From contig VZQC01013287.1 of NCBI GenBank assembly GCA_009823505.1, positions 3,427,324-3,491,323 of the forward strand: a DNA stretch of 64,000 nucleotides, in the 5' to 3' direction. Both the position numbers and the translations under genes were made by a program. The DNA comes from Rhizomys pruinosus. Its lineage: Eukaryota > Chordata > Mammalia > Rodentia > Spalacidae. The notes beneath the pieces are model-generated. The model did no database searches and had not been told where the DNA came from. It was given only the letters and a program-made list of their open reading frames with translations. This document shows, in pieces, positions 43,791 through 55,520 of this stretch; the first letter of the stretch is position 1, and each line of letters begins with the position of its first letter.

Positions 43791-44480
43791 ATACAAAAAA
43801 ATTACATCAAAAAGGAACTCAACTCTTCCCTTCATGGTTTCCTGCTATTTTGGAGACCGCTTTTAGAAAACATTGGTTTTAGATTTTTCTTATCTACCCT
43901 TTTACTAAGAGCAAATACAATGTCTAAAAGAATGAATTTAAGTCTCTTAACAGCAAATTTTTGAGTCACTGATAATGCAATTCAGTATTTCTTCATTGCT
44001 TGCATTATGGATCAGTGATACACCAAGGTGAACACTAGGAACTAGGCACCAGGAGTCAGCAACTCTGGGTAAGGAAGGCATGGAGACGGAGCCCACAAAG
44101 GACACAGAGTGGGTTCCAGCCAGGCAGCTAACAGCTCTAGAGGAAAAAATCAGTTACTTGAAATATTCCAAAGAGAATTCAACAACTTCAAAGTACTCTG
44201 TAACTTTTATTCATTTCATTCAATTCCAAAAATATAGTAAGGTAGTGGAGATAATAATTTACTCTTGCCTAGGTTTTTAAGTCTTTCTTTTAGCCCTTCT
44301 GCTTTGTTTCGTTTAGGTTTTTCTTGTTTTTCTTTCCCCTCCAGTCTAGTATTCAATGTAGTTTTGGACCTATGCACTAAAATCTCTACCCACCATCAGA
44401 CAAGAAAGACAGAAATGTCCTAACAGAAATTGTTAAAGTTCTGCCTCTGTAAGATCTATCAGTTGCAGCACCAGAAAAAA
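43791..44480. other. Intron, no recognised element
   Basis: Low-copy sequence with normal texture resuming after the noisy block. Confidence 0.45.
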
Positions 44481-44489
44481 TCTCGTCAC

Positions 44490-44612
44490 TAGCCCTGCCT
44501 TCTCCAGCGTCTCCGGCCCTGCTGTCTCCAGCGCCTCCCGCCCTGCCAGCGCCTCCCACCTTGCTGTCTCCAGCGTCTCCGGCCCTGCCGTCCCCAGTGT
44601 CTCCCTCCTTGA
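44490..44612. repeat. GC-rich degenerate tandem repeat (CCAGCGTCTCC-type)
   Basis: CTCCAGCGYCTCCSGCCCTGC-type units recur irregularly about six times, a CpG-containing island in AT-rich surroundings. The overlapping glycine/alanine-rich minus ORFs are products of the repeat. Confidence 0.75.
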
Positions 44613-44886
44613 CCTGTCTCTTTCTGCCACCATTCATTCTGAAAACTGATCATATCCTCTCCTGCTAAAACATCCTCATCCGCTCCCTGTCGCTTATAGG
44701 CTGGCTCTTCCCCTCCCCTCAGACTGGCCCGACATCAGTTCTACTGCCATCTCCCACTGGCTCTCATACACCTGGCCCTGCCTTGCATCTACCAAGGGAA
44801 ACATGAAGTCAGACAATTCTTTCCCTTTTTTAATTATTTTGTTCTGATTATTTGACACAGGTGATATGTACCTATTATAATAAGTC

Positions 44887-44968
44887 CAAGTCAGCCTCAA
44901 ATTTTCAATCCTCCCTCCTGAGCCCCATGGGCTCTGGGATTATAGATATGTTCCACCATGCCTGGCAA
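44887..44968 (-). mobile_element. Old B1 fragment (minus)
   Basis: GTCAGCCTCAAATTTTCAATCC ... GGGCTCTGGGATTATAGATATGTTCCACCATGCCTGGC, the left half of a B1 in reverse. Confidence 0.75.
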
Positions 44969-46704
44969 TAACTGTTAGTTTTTAAAAGAACAGTGTCATG
45001 ACAACCACTGGATTGTCATAGGCCAGACTTTGCATTTGAAATGTTTTGCTCTATTTTGGCCATTCTATTACCATTTTAGGTCTTCTTTTAGGTCAGAATA
45101 GCAAATACTTCCTAAATACCCTAAATAAATATTCCTAAATAAAATGAAAGTAGAATAACTAAGACACAGAAAACATTTCAAATGCAAGGTCTGGCCTCTG
45201 GTGGTCCAGAAAAACATTCTCCATAGTAATATGTCAGAGTGCTAGCAAATGGGACAACAAGGTAATTGTGGATTTCAGTCTTTGCATGGCTTTCTCCACC
45301 TTTGCAGGCCAAACACTAGCATTAACTATTTTCCTAAAGCAAAAGAGTATTTTGAAGTTCTGAGCTATGATTTAAAATGCTGCAATGCCAACTTCACCAT
45401 ATATTGTTACAGTGGATTCAAAAAAAGAGGAGACAGTCTTTAGAAAACCTTATCTAATGAATACTTACAAAGATACATGACAATCACTTGACAGAATGTG
45501 AAGATCTTATTGCTGTGATTCTAATAATAAACTCTAGAAACTGTAATCAGGTTCAATAGCTCCAGTTCCTATATGAGATCTGATTCTCTCTTCAGACTGA
45601 AACTGAAGCATTAACTTTGTCCAAATTAATGGACTAATCTAGAAATACATCTTGAAGTTATGTTTTCAATTTTATGTTTCTCCAGATGCAGGCACAGAAG
45701 ATCCTTGAAAGCTTGGACTATGTTCCTTTATACCAAAGTGGAAGGATCAACAGTGGAAGAAAGCTTTGGCAAAATAAAATCCTTCTCTTCAGGAGACTTG
45801 CAAGATAACCTGAGTTTTGGAGAGGGATAGTCTAAAAACCAAGACTAGCCAGTTCCTCTCCACAGCTTTAATCCTGACCAATGAAGATCACAATACAATA
45901 CTTTAAACAATCGTGCCTTAAAACTGTACTTTAAAGAATACATTGGTTTTTTTATTTAAGAAGTGCACAAACATTATAGTTTCCCCTTCCTTTGTTTTGA
46001 ACTCATTTATGCTTTACTTTTATATGTAATCTCAATTAAGTAACATCAAAGGGTTGTTTGTAGGTATATGGAGAAGTAGAAAGAGTTAACTGTGTAGTCG
46101 AGTAAATTCACTTTACTATTAATACTTCATAAAGCCTTCCTCCTAGTCTTCTGTCACACTCACAGAACAGAAGCCATACTGTTGCTTTTGTGTCTGCTCC
46201 TGTGCAGGACTCTAAAGACAACAGTAAGATTCAAAAATAAGTAACTGTTATTGGGGCAACTATCCTACCTTTATACAAGTTACTTGCTTGATAAGTTAGA
46301 GTTCCAGGATAAATATAACTGTAATAAACAAGATATAGTTCCTGACAAGAAAAAGGAATCCATCTCCACTTACAAGTTTGATAGAACAAGTGTAGGCAGT
46401 TCATTTTGTCAGTGTCTGTGTATGATTTGGCAGTTAATACATTTCTCATTGCTCAATTTCAACTTACTCTTTGAAGTTTAAATTGTTCAATTAATTATGT
46501 GCAGTTCAACAGCTATCTCATAATACCATTACAATTTATGCTGCTAGTCATAAAATGATGAGTATTCCTCAAGCCAATTTTTCTGATATATTTGAGAAGA
46601 TAGGTTACAGACTGATTTAATTTCCCAAGTTTCTACAGTGCAGGCATTAGTCAGAAAATGCATGCTTATAAAGTGAAAAGACCCCCCCTAAAAAAAAGGG
46701 GGTT
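44969..46704. other. Intron, no recognised element
   Basis: 1.7 kb of AT-rich low-copy sequence; nothing supported on either strand. Confidence 0.45.
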
Positions 46705-46935
46705 GGAGATATGGATGAGCAGTTAAGAGAGATGACTGCTCTTGCAAAGGACCTAGGTTCAATTCCCAGCACCTACATGGCAGCTAACAATTGTCTGTAA
46801 CTCCAGTTCCAAGGGATCCATTGTCTTTTTCTGACCTCTGTGAATATTGTATGACACAGGTGCACTTCCACACATGCGGGCAATACTCTCATCCATAGAA
46901 TAAAAATAATAAATAGAATATTTTAAATAAAATGA
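46705..46935 (+). mobile_element. B2 SINE, older
   Basis: GGTTGGAGATATGGATGAGCAG start, GGTTCAATTCCCAGCACC B box, AACTCCAGTTCCAAGGGATCC, A-rich tail. Confidence 0.92.
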
Positions 46936-47193
46936 AGAGATCCTCAGTTAAGCAGCAGCTAGCAAATGCAAAATGTAATCAACAGCCACACTCAAAAATC
47001 CAAGTACCACAAGAAAGGGCAAAAGCTGTAGTCATGGCATGGGTCTTGGTGTTGACTCTGGGGAAGCCAAAGTCAAAAGCAGAAGTAGACCCCTCAGGTT
47101 AGTATGGTTTGAGTTCATAAACTAGGTTCAAAGATCCATAAACCTATTGGGACCCTATAAGATTCCCCAGAGGATCATAGAGAGCATGACACC

Positions 47194-47555
47194 TCTATGG
47201 TCTGAATTCTAGCTAGAGGAGTCCCAGAATTTCCACATTAAGGAAGTCCTCCTCTGTGGTCTCTGAATTTTAGCTGGAGGAGTCTGAGAATTTCCACGTT
47301 AAGGAAGTCCTCCTCTATGGTTTCTGAATTTTAGCTGGAGAAGTCCCAGAATTTCCACGCTAAGGAAGTCCTCCTCTATGGTCTGAATTCTAGCTGGAGG
47401 AGTCCCAGAATTTCCACGTTAAGGAAGTCTTCCTCTATGGTCTCTGAATTCTAGCTGGAGGAGTCCCAGAATTTCCACGTTAAGGAAGTCCTCCTCTATG
47501 GTCTGAATTCTAGCTGGAGGAGTCCCAGAACTTCCACGCCGAGGAAGTCCTCCTC
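47194..47555 (+). repeat. 59/61-bp minisatellite, six copies
   Basis: Units begin TCTATGG at 47194, 47253, 47314, 47375 and 47434 and once more before 47555. They contain CTAGCTGGAGGAGTCCCAGA and ATTTCCACGTTAAGGAAGTC. Length alternates with a two-base TC insertion (GGTCTGAA / GGTCTCTGAA). Confidence 0.95.
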
Positions 47556-47739
47556 CGCAGCTTCCTAGCCGAGATCATCTCCCTTTAGCACTCATGCCCA
47601 TTCAGAGATTCATCTACTCATTCCCACACTTTTCACCATCAAAAATATATTTTTTTTCTTGACAAACATCCACTACAAAATCTCAATCTGTCTCTTGTTT
47701 TTACTTATTGATTGATTCGGGGGAAGGGCATGTCATAGT

Positions 47740-47862
47740 GTAAGTACAGAAGTCAGAGGACAACTTGTTAGTCAGGCTCTCCTGGGTGGGTCCCAGGGAT
47801 TAACTCAGGTCATCAGTGTTGGCCACAAGCACCTTTATCCACCGAGCCATCTAATGAGCCCT
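47740..47862 (-). mobile_element. tRNA-derived SINE (B2/B3-related)
   Basis: GAAGTCAGAGGACAACTTGTTAGTCAGGC ... GGGATTAACTCAGGTCATCAG ... CACCGAGCCATCTAATGAGCCC. The reverse complement carries the A- and B-box-like ends. Confidence 0.7.
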
Positions 47863-47884
47863 CTGTATCTAATTTTGTGTGACT

Positions 47885-48200
47885 ATCAATGTCTTATCTT
47901 ATTTTTATTTGATAAATGGAAGTTACATATATATCTTACAATATGTTGGTTTAGAATATATAGACATTGTGAAATGGCTAAATTGAGCCATTTACCATGC
48001 AGTATCTCTCAGATTTATCATATTATGTGATGAGTAAACTTAAAAATCTACTTTCAGCAATTTCCAAGACCGCAATACACTATTATTAAGTGTACTCAGC
48101 ATGTTAGACAACAGATTTATTGGTCTCAGTCCTCCTGTCTAGCTGACCTTTTATAGCTTGTCCCTTTTCCCACCTTCCCCATCTATCTCTACAACTGCCA
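47885..48200 (+). mobile_element. Ancient L1 (L1MA-type) 3'UTR relic
   Basis: 'GAAATGGCTAAATTGAGCC', 'CAATACACTATTATTAAGTGTACTCAGC', then 'GTCTAGCTGACCTTTTATAGC', the wording of old mammalian L1 3'UTRs. Confidence 0.6.
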
Positions 48201-50969
48201 TTATTAAATAATAATTTCTTTCTCATTCTTTAATCATTAGAGACACATAATCTGTATAGAGTTTTCCTGGCTAATCATGTCATCTATGGGAGAATTCCTG
48301 AATTACTTAAATTATATATGGAGCTCACTGCTTATTAGCCATTTACCAACACCAACTCTCGACACTGCTGCTGCCTTTTTACACCACTAAAGGTCAGGAC
48401 TTCCTCTGTTGGAAGTCACTAAAGTAAACAGTTACGAATTTCTTAGGATCACAGTAGTTCAGTTGTAGTGAAAGTCACTGAATCATAATTTTGCTGTTTT
48501 GATCTAAGTATGAAGTTGTCTACACATGAAGTTGCTTTTAGTGGGAAGTTTGATCACTTCAAATTGGTAACTTAAGTCAATTCTCACAGGATGAATTTGT
48601 TCAGAGTTCTGACACAAGGAGTCACAGCAGAGTCCACATGAGCCAACTGTTCCTCCACCCCTTCCCACTCAAGTGGAGCCCTTAGCTCATCTCTACCATC
48701 CTGATGCCATGTCCATGATCCCTGGAGGAAGGAGCAGTTAGAGACAGGTCTATTGAGAAGCTCCTTAGAGGTCAATGAAATGAGTTGGGGATTAGGAGAT
48801 GGAAGACCTAGCTGGAGTGCTAGCCATGATTAACCACTTCCTAAACATGTGACATTAAGACAATGAACATCAGACAAAAGGGGATAATCAGATCTCAGCC
48901 CCTTCTCCCTGTCTCAAGGAGGTGTCAAAAAGACCCAAATTCCTGAGACTGGCCACCAACACACAAACCAGTTCTATCAACTTGCTGAATTTGGGCTGCT
49001 GGAACATAATACACCTGTCAACATAATTTATCTGTTGGTCATATAATTTTGCTTAATTTCCCCCTGGCATTTTTTCCTTCTATAGAGACCTATGTATTTG
49101 TCTTACTCCATTATCATAAGGAACTATAGAAAAAAAGAGGTGTGAAATGTCACTAGAGAGAGTGTGAGGTACCCACAGAGAGAAAAATAAAAATGCCCAT
49201 TTTGTTAGGCAGACTGAAGTTGGAACAGCATTGGTGAGTCTCGACCCATAATAAAGAATGTTCTTTGGCCATTTTCCCCATGTTCTCCTAGAGCGTGCTG
49301 TTACTATTTTCCATGCCTGGTCTATTTTGAGCTTGGGTAGATCTCAGTATTTGTGTGACAATGTCAGAGTCATAGCTTATCAACTTCACATTCTGTTGGT
49401 GATGCCAGATCTATTTCACACTCAAGTTTTAGGGAAAGCTGTCACTCTGCTTCCGTGGTTTGAAATCATGGACAGAAAACCACTTTCAGCCCTTGATTTA
49501 GTTTAGACAAAGCACAAAGCAGTCTGTAACTCTCTTAATCATTCCTCACCTGCTTACAGACAGATGTTCTCTAATTGAAAGAGTGCAGCAGGTTCCTTGA
49601 CTTCCCCATCACAATACCTTGGAGAAAATGTGTCAATTTATTCCCAGAGGTGCAAAAGTTATGTAATACTTTCATTACATGCTTAATATTTCGAATACCT
49701 CCTTTGATATTCCTGGGAGCTCCAATTGCCTGAGTTGGGGCTGCTATAGGATTGTTAAGACTAATTATGGTGTCCCTAAAATATTTTTTAGGCATCTCTT
49801 CACACATTTCTACAGAGGAAGGTTGTGTACTGTGTTTCTAGTGCTCTAATTAGACTGACAATACACCATTTGCTCAAGAGAGACCTGGCATATGCCCGTT
49901 GGTCCATCCATCCTTTTTCACTTGCCTGTGGATGATAAATTATGGTCATCTTATCTTACCTGTAATGTACTTCATGGTAAGCATCAAGAAAGACATGCAC
50001 TTGACTAAGTACAAATGTAATAATAGACTGACAGATTTATTGTCAAGATGTGGCTCTTTGCTTGTGAAATTCGTCTACTAACATAACCTAAAGTTGATTT
50101 CCCTCTTTTCAATGAAGAAAGTAAGAAATCTTCAATTTGCTGCAAGCTCAAAGATGTAGAGAAGATACTGTATACTCCATACAGGAAATAGATTTCTTTA
50201 TCGTCCAATAGAAAGGGTCCTTCCAAGAAATACGCAGAGAGGGTATAGCTTTTATTTTCTGAGGATATCCAAATAAACAAACATACTTTCATAGCCAGCA
50301 GGTGCAATAAAAAGTATATATCAGATGACATGGGCAAAAATGACTATTTGTGAGTATTCACAATTTTTTCTTTTATTTTTTAGCCTACAACCACAGGGAA
50401 GAACAGGAAAGGTGTTAACAGAAGAGGCTGAAAGTTTCAGAGTGGAAAAGGAAAGAATGACTGTCAGGAAGAAAAGCAAGGGAAGTTGGAGGGGAAGAGA
50501 CGGTTTAGAGGTCATACAGATGGATACCCCTGAAAGCAAGAGCAGAAACCCAGAGAAAAAGGAATGATATCATTCCATGTGGAAATTCCACAGTAAGGAG
50601 ATGGGGTTGATGAACAACTTCTGCAGTCTTGGAGACTTCTGTCTTCTGCTGCTCTACCAGCAGTGCCAGCCTCATGAAGTGTGCCAAGCAGCAGGCCTGG
50701 CCCGCTTTCCTCCTTCCAGCAGAAGCACCTGTTTCTTCTCATGTTTTCCTTCTAATCCATAAAGGAACTCTTCCTCAAAGCTTCCCAATAGCCACCTCTC
50801 CACCTCATTAGACTGGTGAGAACCACGTTTCATACTCATGTTTATACCATCTCCTAGAAAGGAGGATAGGACTGACAGACAGCTTGAACCAATCATCATT
50901 CACTGATCTGGGGGTTCAGGATGAGGCTAAAAACCTGTGATAATGAGGGAGGCAGGGAGTCATGCTGGG
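48201..50969. other. Intron, low-copy
   Basis: 2.8 kb with no interspersed repeat that I recognise. ORFs of 60-110 codons (for example 49571-49807 and 50005-50337, minus) have no family resemblance and no splice pattern. Confidence 0.45.
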
Positions 50970-51335
50970 GTATGTGTGCTATGGGCTGAATTGTGCCCCT
51001 TGCTTCCTGTGGGGGGGGTCCCTTATCCCAAGTACTTCACAATTGGTCTTTAGGTAATTAGCATAACTGAGGTCTTATGTCTACACTCAAGTCCACATGA
51101 CAAGTCCAATCATCCTCTTAGATGAAGATACCTGTGTGTAGACAGGTACAGAGCTAGCGGGGAGACATGGATAACAACTAAGGCTACACCAAGGAAAGTG
51201 ACCTCAGAAAACCTGTCCTGCCCACACCCAGATCTTTGGCTCTTACTCTCTAGAGCTGCAAGTAACTCAATGTCTATTGTTTCATCATTCAGTCTATGGT
51301 GTTTTGTTATGCCAGCCTTCACACATGAATACAGC
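50970..51335 (+). mobile_element. MLT1-like MaLR LTR relic
   Basis: Opens TGTGCTATGGGCTGAATTGTG. The end reads AGCTGCAAGTAACTCAATGTCTATTG...CATTCAGTCTATGGTGTTTTGTTATGCCAGCC, the MaLR-type 3' wording ('...CCAGTCTGTGGTATTTTGTTATGGCAGCC'). Confidence 0.7.
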
Positions 51336-51513
51336 TTACAGCCAAGAACATCTGCAACTGGAGAAGAAATATGAGATGGGAAAGGATTTTTGAGATGTTC
51401 TACTAATCAGTTGTTTATCAGCAACTGCTAACATTAGAAAAAGAGAAATAATCAGACATCTCTTGCCTCTTACCAAAAACATACAACAGTACAGCCAATA
51501 GAGCAAGGTATTG

Positions 51514-51660
51514 AAGGAAGGAAGGAAGGAAGGAAGGAAGGAAGGAAGGAAGGAAGGAAGGAAGGAAGGAAGGGAGGGAGGGAGGGAGGGAGGGAGGAAG
51601 AAAGGGAGAGAAGAGAGGGAAGAGAAGGGGAAGGGGAGGGGGAGAGGGAGTGGAAAGATT
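51514..51660 (+). repeat. (GGAA)n-(GGGA)n purine tract
   Basis: A pure GGAA run to 51571, then GGGA to 51597, then mixed G/A to about 51650. Polyserine/proline minus ORFs here are artefacts of the repeat. Confidence 0.95.
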
Positions 51661-52057
51661 TGTTGAACTTGAGTTTAGCCAAGCCACTGGATCCAAACAC
51701 CAATTTCATCAACAGAAAGGACAGAGGAATGTGTAGGCTGTGGGAATGCAAACAAACTCCACAAGGTAGAAAACAATGCCCTGGGGTTGAGGCACTTTCT
51801 AGGCTAGAGGACTTCCAGTGTTAACAGAGTGAGAAGCGTGAGCAAGCCATGAGCAGGTGGCCACCCGGCCTGCTCTTAAACAAAAAATTGCAAAGGGGAA
51901 AAAAGAAGAGGAATCTAGAAATATTTAGATACATCAGTCATAATGTGCTCTAAACACCTCCTAAAAAAATGGGCTATTAAAAAAATCATGAGGCAAATGA
52001 AGTTTTGTTAACTTTTCCATATTTCTTTTCGATATTTTTCCAAATATTAAGAGTATT

Positions 52058-52268
52058 GTGGCTGGAGAGATGCTCAGAGGTTAAAAGCACTGGCTGCTCT
52101 TTCAGAGGACTCAGGTTTGATTCCCAGCACCCACGTGGCAGCTAATGGTTGTCTGTAACTCCAGTTTCAGGGAATCTGACATCCTCTCCTGGCCTCCACA
52201 GGCATGACACACATGGATTCACTTACATACATGCAGGCAAACACTCACACGCATACATTAAAAATAAT
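52058..52268 (+). mobile_element. B2 SINE, older
   Basis: GTGGCTGGAGAGATGCTCAG, GGTTTGATTCCCAGCACCC, AACTCCAGTTTCAGGGAATC, AT-rich end merging into (TG)n. Confidence 0.92.
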
Positions 52269-52269
52269 T

Positions 52270-52272
52270 GTG

Positions 52273-52305
<33 letters not shown>

Positions 52306-52308
52306 ATG
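52270..52308 (+). repeat. (TG)n microsatellite
   Basis: TG run between two SINEs. Confidence 0.94.
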
Positions 52309-52311
52309 TAC

Positions 52312-52480
52312 GGGCTGGTGATATGGCTGAGCAGGTAGAGGCACTTGTCACACAAACCTGACAACTTGAGTACAAGCTTTGCAACTTAAGTTTAATTTCC
52401 AGAATCCACGTAAAGGTGGAAGAAGAGAACCAATTCCACAAAGTTGTCACCTTACCTCCACATGCGCATCGCGGTACGCG
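52312..52480 (+). mobile_element. tRNA-derived SINE (B2/B3-related)
   Basis: GGGCTGGTGATATGGCTGAGCAGG start, decayed B box, ACAAAGTTGTCACCTTACCTCCACATGC end, then (AC)n. Confidence 0.7.
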
Positions 52481-52547
52481 CACACACACACACACACACA
52501 CACACATGCACGTATACATGCATGTACACATATACTCCATGCACATA

Positions 52548-52580
<33 letters not shown>
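52481..52580 (+). repeat. (AC)n and (AAT)n microsatellites
   Basis: AC run 52481-52504 and AAT run 52547-52580. Confidence 0.94.
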
Positions 52581-52581
<1 letters not shown>

Positions 52582-52949
52582 TTGACTTAAGAAAACAGTA
52601 TATTCTCCAAATGGGTGTTTTCCTCAGAGGATAAGTATCTGAATTAACTGTAATCACTTACTCATTGCTGGGCTGTTTCTTCATAGACATCTGGGCCAGA
52701 AGGCAACTTGGATTGTATCAGAATTATTTTCAAAAAGTAAATGAGATGATAATCAGGACAAAATGGGGTCCTGGGGACTTATGCTGCTTTATTTATCCCA
52801 GCAAAGCCTAATAAGAAGGTGAGCTTTCAGCAGCTGCTTGAATGAGTAGTGCAAGGCCGCTGTGCTCCCAGCTAATGTCATCATGAATTTCATTTGAAAA
52901 ACAAAGAATTACAACATTTAAAGATTAATTTTTAAAAATAAGAGCAGTT

Positions 52950-53092
52950 AGCCAGGCGCGGTGGTGCACGCCTTTAATCCTAGCACTCAGGAGGCAGAGG
53001 CAAGTGGATCTTTGTGAGTTCAAGGCCAGCCTGGTCTGTAGAGTGAGTTCCAGGACAGCTGGGGCTACAGGGAGACCCTGTCTCGAAAAGAC

Positions 53093-53131
<39 letters not shown>
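52950..53131 (+). mobile_element. B1 SINE, young, about 39-A tail
   Basis: GCCAGGCGCGGTGGTGCACGCC to CCCTGTCTCGAAAAGACC, CpGs still intact. Flanks AGAGCAGTT / AGAGTAGTT. Confidence 0.95.
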
Positions 53132-53133
<2 letters not shown>

Positions 53134-53599
53134 TAGTTGCAAATAATGAGTATCAAGAAATTGTCCTAAAGCATGTTCTGTGCGGTATTAACAGCCACTA
53201 CAGGATAAGAGCTCTGTCAAGTAAGTTTAGGATGGTCACTCAGGTAGCATTTTACACTGCCTTGCACAGGTGACTACATACATAACCTATGGATACTGTC
53301 TATATCCTGTATTTTAAAGATCCTAAAGGACATGGTGTTTCACATTGAACATGTTAGGAAACACAACTTGCCTTCGACTTTATGTATGTCTTAGTTAAAT
53401 CAAAGCCAAGGTGGGTTGAAGTATCCATATTTCAGACCAGATCAATCTACCCATAATACAGAACAGTGTGTAGTAAAAATCACCATCAGTCAAAGAGCCC
53501 CTAATCTTCTCTATAACTTCCAGCTGAACTCCAGGTATCTAGAGCTCCTTCCTCAACTGTCAGGCTAGAATTTTTCCAAGCCAAATCGAGTAATAGGTG
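53132..53599. other. Intron, no recognised element
   Basis: Low-copy sequence. Confidence 0.45.
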
Positions 53600-53765
53600 T
53601 TTGGAAGAGACCATTCATTTAATCCTCACAGCAGTCTTCTGAGTTAGGTGTCACTACCTCCCTTCAACAGATTGGGAATCCGCCTTGAAGATGAGACACA
53701 GCCTCCCCTAAACTTCCCACCCAGGAAGTGGAAAAGCTGGATTCCACTAGGCATATGCCCACACT
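53600..53765 (+). mobile_element. MIR SINE relic
   Basis: 'CATTTAATCCTCACAGCAGTCTTCTGAGTTAGGTGTCACTACC', 'AGATGAGACACAG', 'CAGGAAGTGGAAAAGCTGGATTC' follow the MIR core order. Confidence 0.78.
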
Positions 53766-54274
53766 TTCCTCTGACTCTGATGAGGATCCTCCCAGTGTCA
53801 AATTTCTAATCCCCAAATCTTGCCCCACCTCCCCCCACTTCACCCCCATTCTCCGAGGCAAGACTTTTATAACAATCTCACATTTTTTTCCTGGAATGTT
53901 TCAGGTATAGCGATCCAGACCTTCTCCCCCCCCCCAATACTGAGTCATCTGAATCATTATGACTGCCCTCCCTGGCCATGGCCATTTAAAAAGCCCCCAC
54001 CACAATATTGTTCTCCCCGTAACGTGATCTGACTGCTTTGCCAGTCCAGCCAAATCAGGCTCTCACATTAATTTACTTGACTTGATTCCACCAGCTGCTG
54101 TTTTCCTCCTCTTCCCCGACGCTGCTGTGATCTTCGGAGGGACAGTGTTGGTAGATGGGGACAAGCAACATGTTCTTCCATAAGGAAGGAGATGGCTGGG
54201 CATGGCTGGTGCTCTGGAAGCCTGCAGGATCCACTGAGTTCTGCCTGGGTTGGTTGGTTGGTTAGTTGCTTGCT

Positions 54275-54410
54275 TGCTTGTTTTGAGGCAGGGCCTTAAA
54301 TAGTCCAGGGCAGTACTGAACTTGTGTATAATCCAGACTGGCTTCAAGCTTGCAATTCCATTGCCTCAGCCCCATGATAGATGGGATTACAGCTTGCACC
54401 ACCATTGGAT
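54275..54410 (-). mobile_element. B1 SINE (minus), old
   Basis: TTTTGAGGCAGGGCCTTAAATAG ... GACTGGCTTCAAGCTTGCAATTCC ... GATGGGATTACAGCTTGCACCACC. Preceded by short GGTT/GCTT repeats. Confidence 0.75.
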
Positions 54411-54789
54411 GATTTTGAGAGATTTTATATAGAACTTCCCAAATTTTCTCCTTGTGGTGGAAACTTGGGACAACTTGGTTGTAGTCACATACCCAGAGGA
54501 CATTGTAGGTCCATGGCGCACAGTCTCATGTAGTACAAATGGATTCTAAGGATCATCAAGACCATTGGGGAATTTTAGTAAAGATAGGATGGTTACTATG
54601 ACTATGAAGCAGTGCCCATGCTGGCATTCCTGCCCTGCACTGAGGACATTCTTTTCCTGTAGTAACTGGTTTCTACAAGCAATGCACTTGTTTTGAACAA
54701 AGTGCATCTACTTTCAGATACCACCTTCTGGTGTAATCATTACAAGGACGGACTATATACTCAGACTTCTGAAATGGAGATCAAGCTCC

Positions 54790-54985
54790 TTCATCCCACA
54801 CCTTGACCTTACACATATTTTAACATCTCTGAATATTTTTCCTGGCCTACAAAATAGGGACAATAATAGCATTCGATTCATAGAGCTATGTGAACATCAA
54901 AAGAGATCAACCATGTGAAGGATTTAGAACCAGACCTGGCACTTAATAACTGTACAGAAAATGTTAGTTGTTCATCTTTCTATCA
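54790..54985 (+). mobile_element. MIR SINE relic
   Basis: 'CCTGGCCTACAAAATAGGGACAATAATAGC', 'AAAGAGATCAACCATGTGAAGGATTTAGAACC', 'CTGGCACTTAATAACTG' match the MIR end. Confidence 0.72.
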
Positions 54986-55094
54986 TCCATTGGAAGCATT
55001 ATTTTCATATAATTATTTTCAGATTAACCATTTGTAAATGAAGAGTTCAATAGGTATATTCACATGGTTGCTTAACAGATCTGTAAGACTTTTT

Positions 55095-55335
55095 TTATCT
55101 TGCAAAACTGAAGCTTTACCCCTTAACCCTCTTCTCATCTCCCTGTCATCCTCTTAGCCTCTGACATTCTGCACTGTTTCTATGAATTTGACTACTCTAG
55201 ACACCTCATATAAATGGAATTTTAGAGTTTTAATCTTTTTGTGGCTATCTTATTTTATTTTTAATGACCTCAAGTTTCATCTATGATACAGCAATTTCTT
55301 TTGCTCTTAGGTTGAGAAATATTCCATTACAGGCA
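55095..55335 (+). mobile_element. Ancient L1M relic
   Basis: 'CAAAACTGAAGCTTTACCCCTTAACC', 'TTTCTATGAATTTGACTACTCTAGACACCTCATATAAATGGA', 'CTTAGGTTGAGAAATATTCCATTAC'. Confidence 0.7.
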
Positions 55336-55344
55336 TACATATGG

Positions 55345-55520
55345 GTTTTTTTGGGGGGGGGTTCTTGTTTGTTTGCTTTGAATCAGAGTCTCTCTTTGTA
55401 CCCCTGGATGACCTGGAATTTGCTGTGTAGACTAGGCTGGCCTCAATCTCACAGAGCTCTACCTTCCTCTTCCTTCCAAGTGCTAGGAATAAAGGTCTGC
55501 TCACCACATTCAGCCCAGCT
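55345..55520 (-). mobile_element. B1 SINE (minus), old
   Basis: GAATCAGAGTCTCTCTTTGTACCCC, GTAGACTAGGCTGGCCTCAATCTCACAGAG, CCAAGTGCTAGGAATAAAGG. Confidence 0.85.

Noticed and set aside
44386..44637. Gly/Ala/Asp-rich minus ORF
   Set aside because: Product of the GC-rich tandem repeat.
47194..47555. Regular repeats resembling a CRISPR array
   Set aside because: Units are contiguous with no unique spacers, and the DNA is a mammalian intron.
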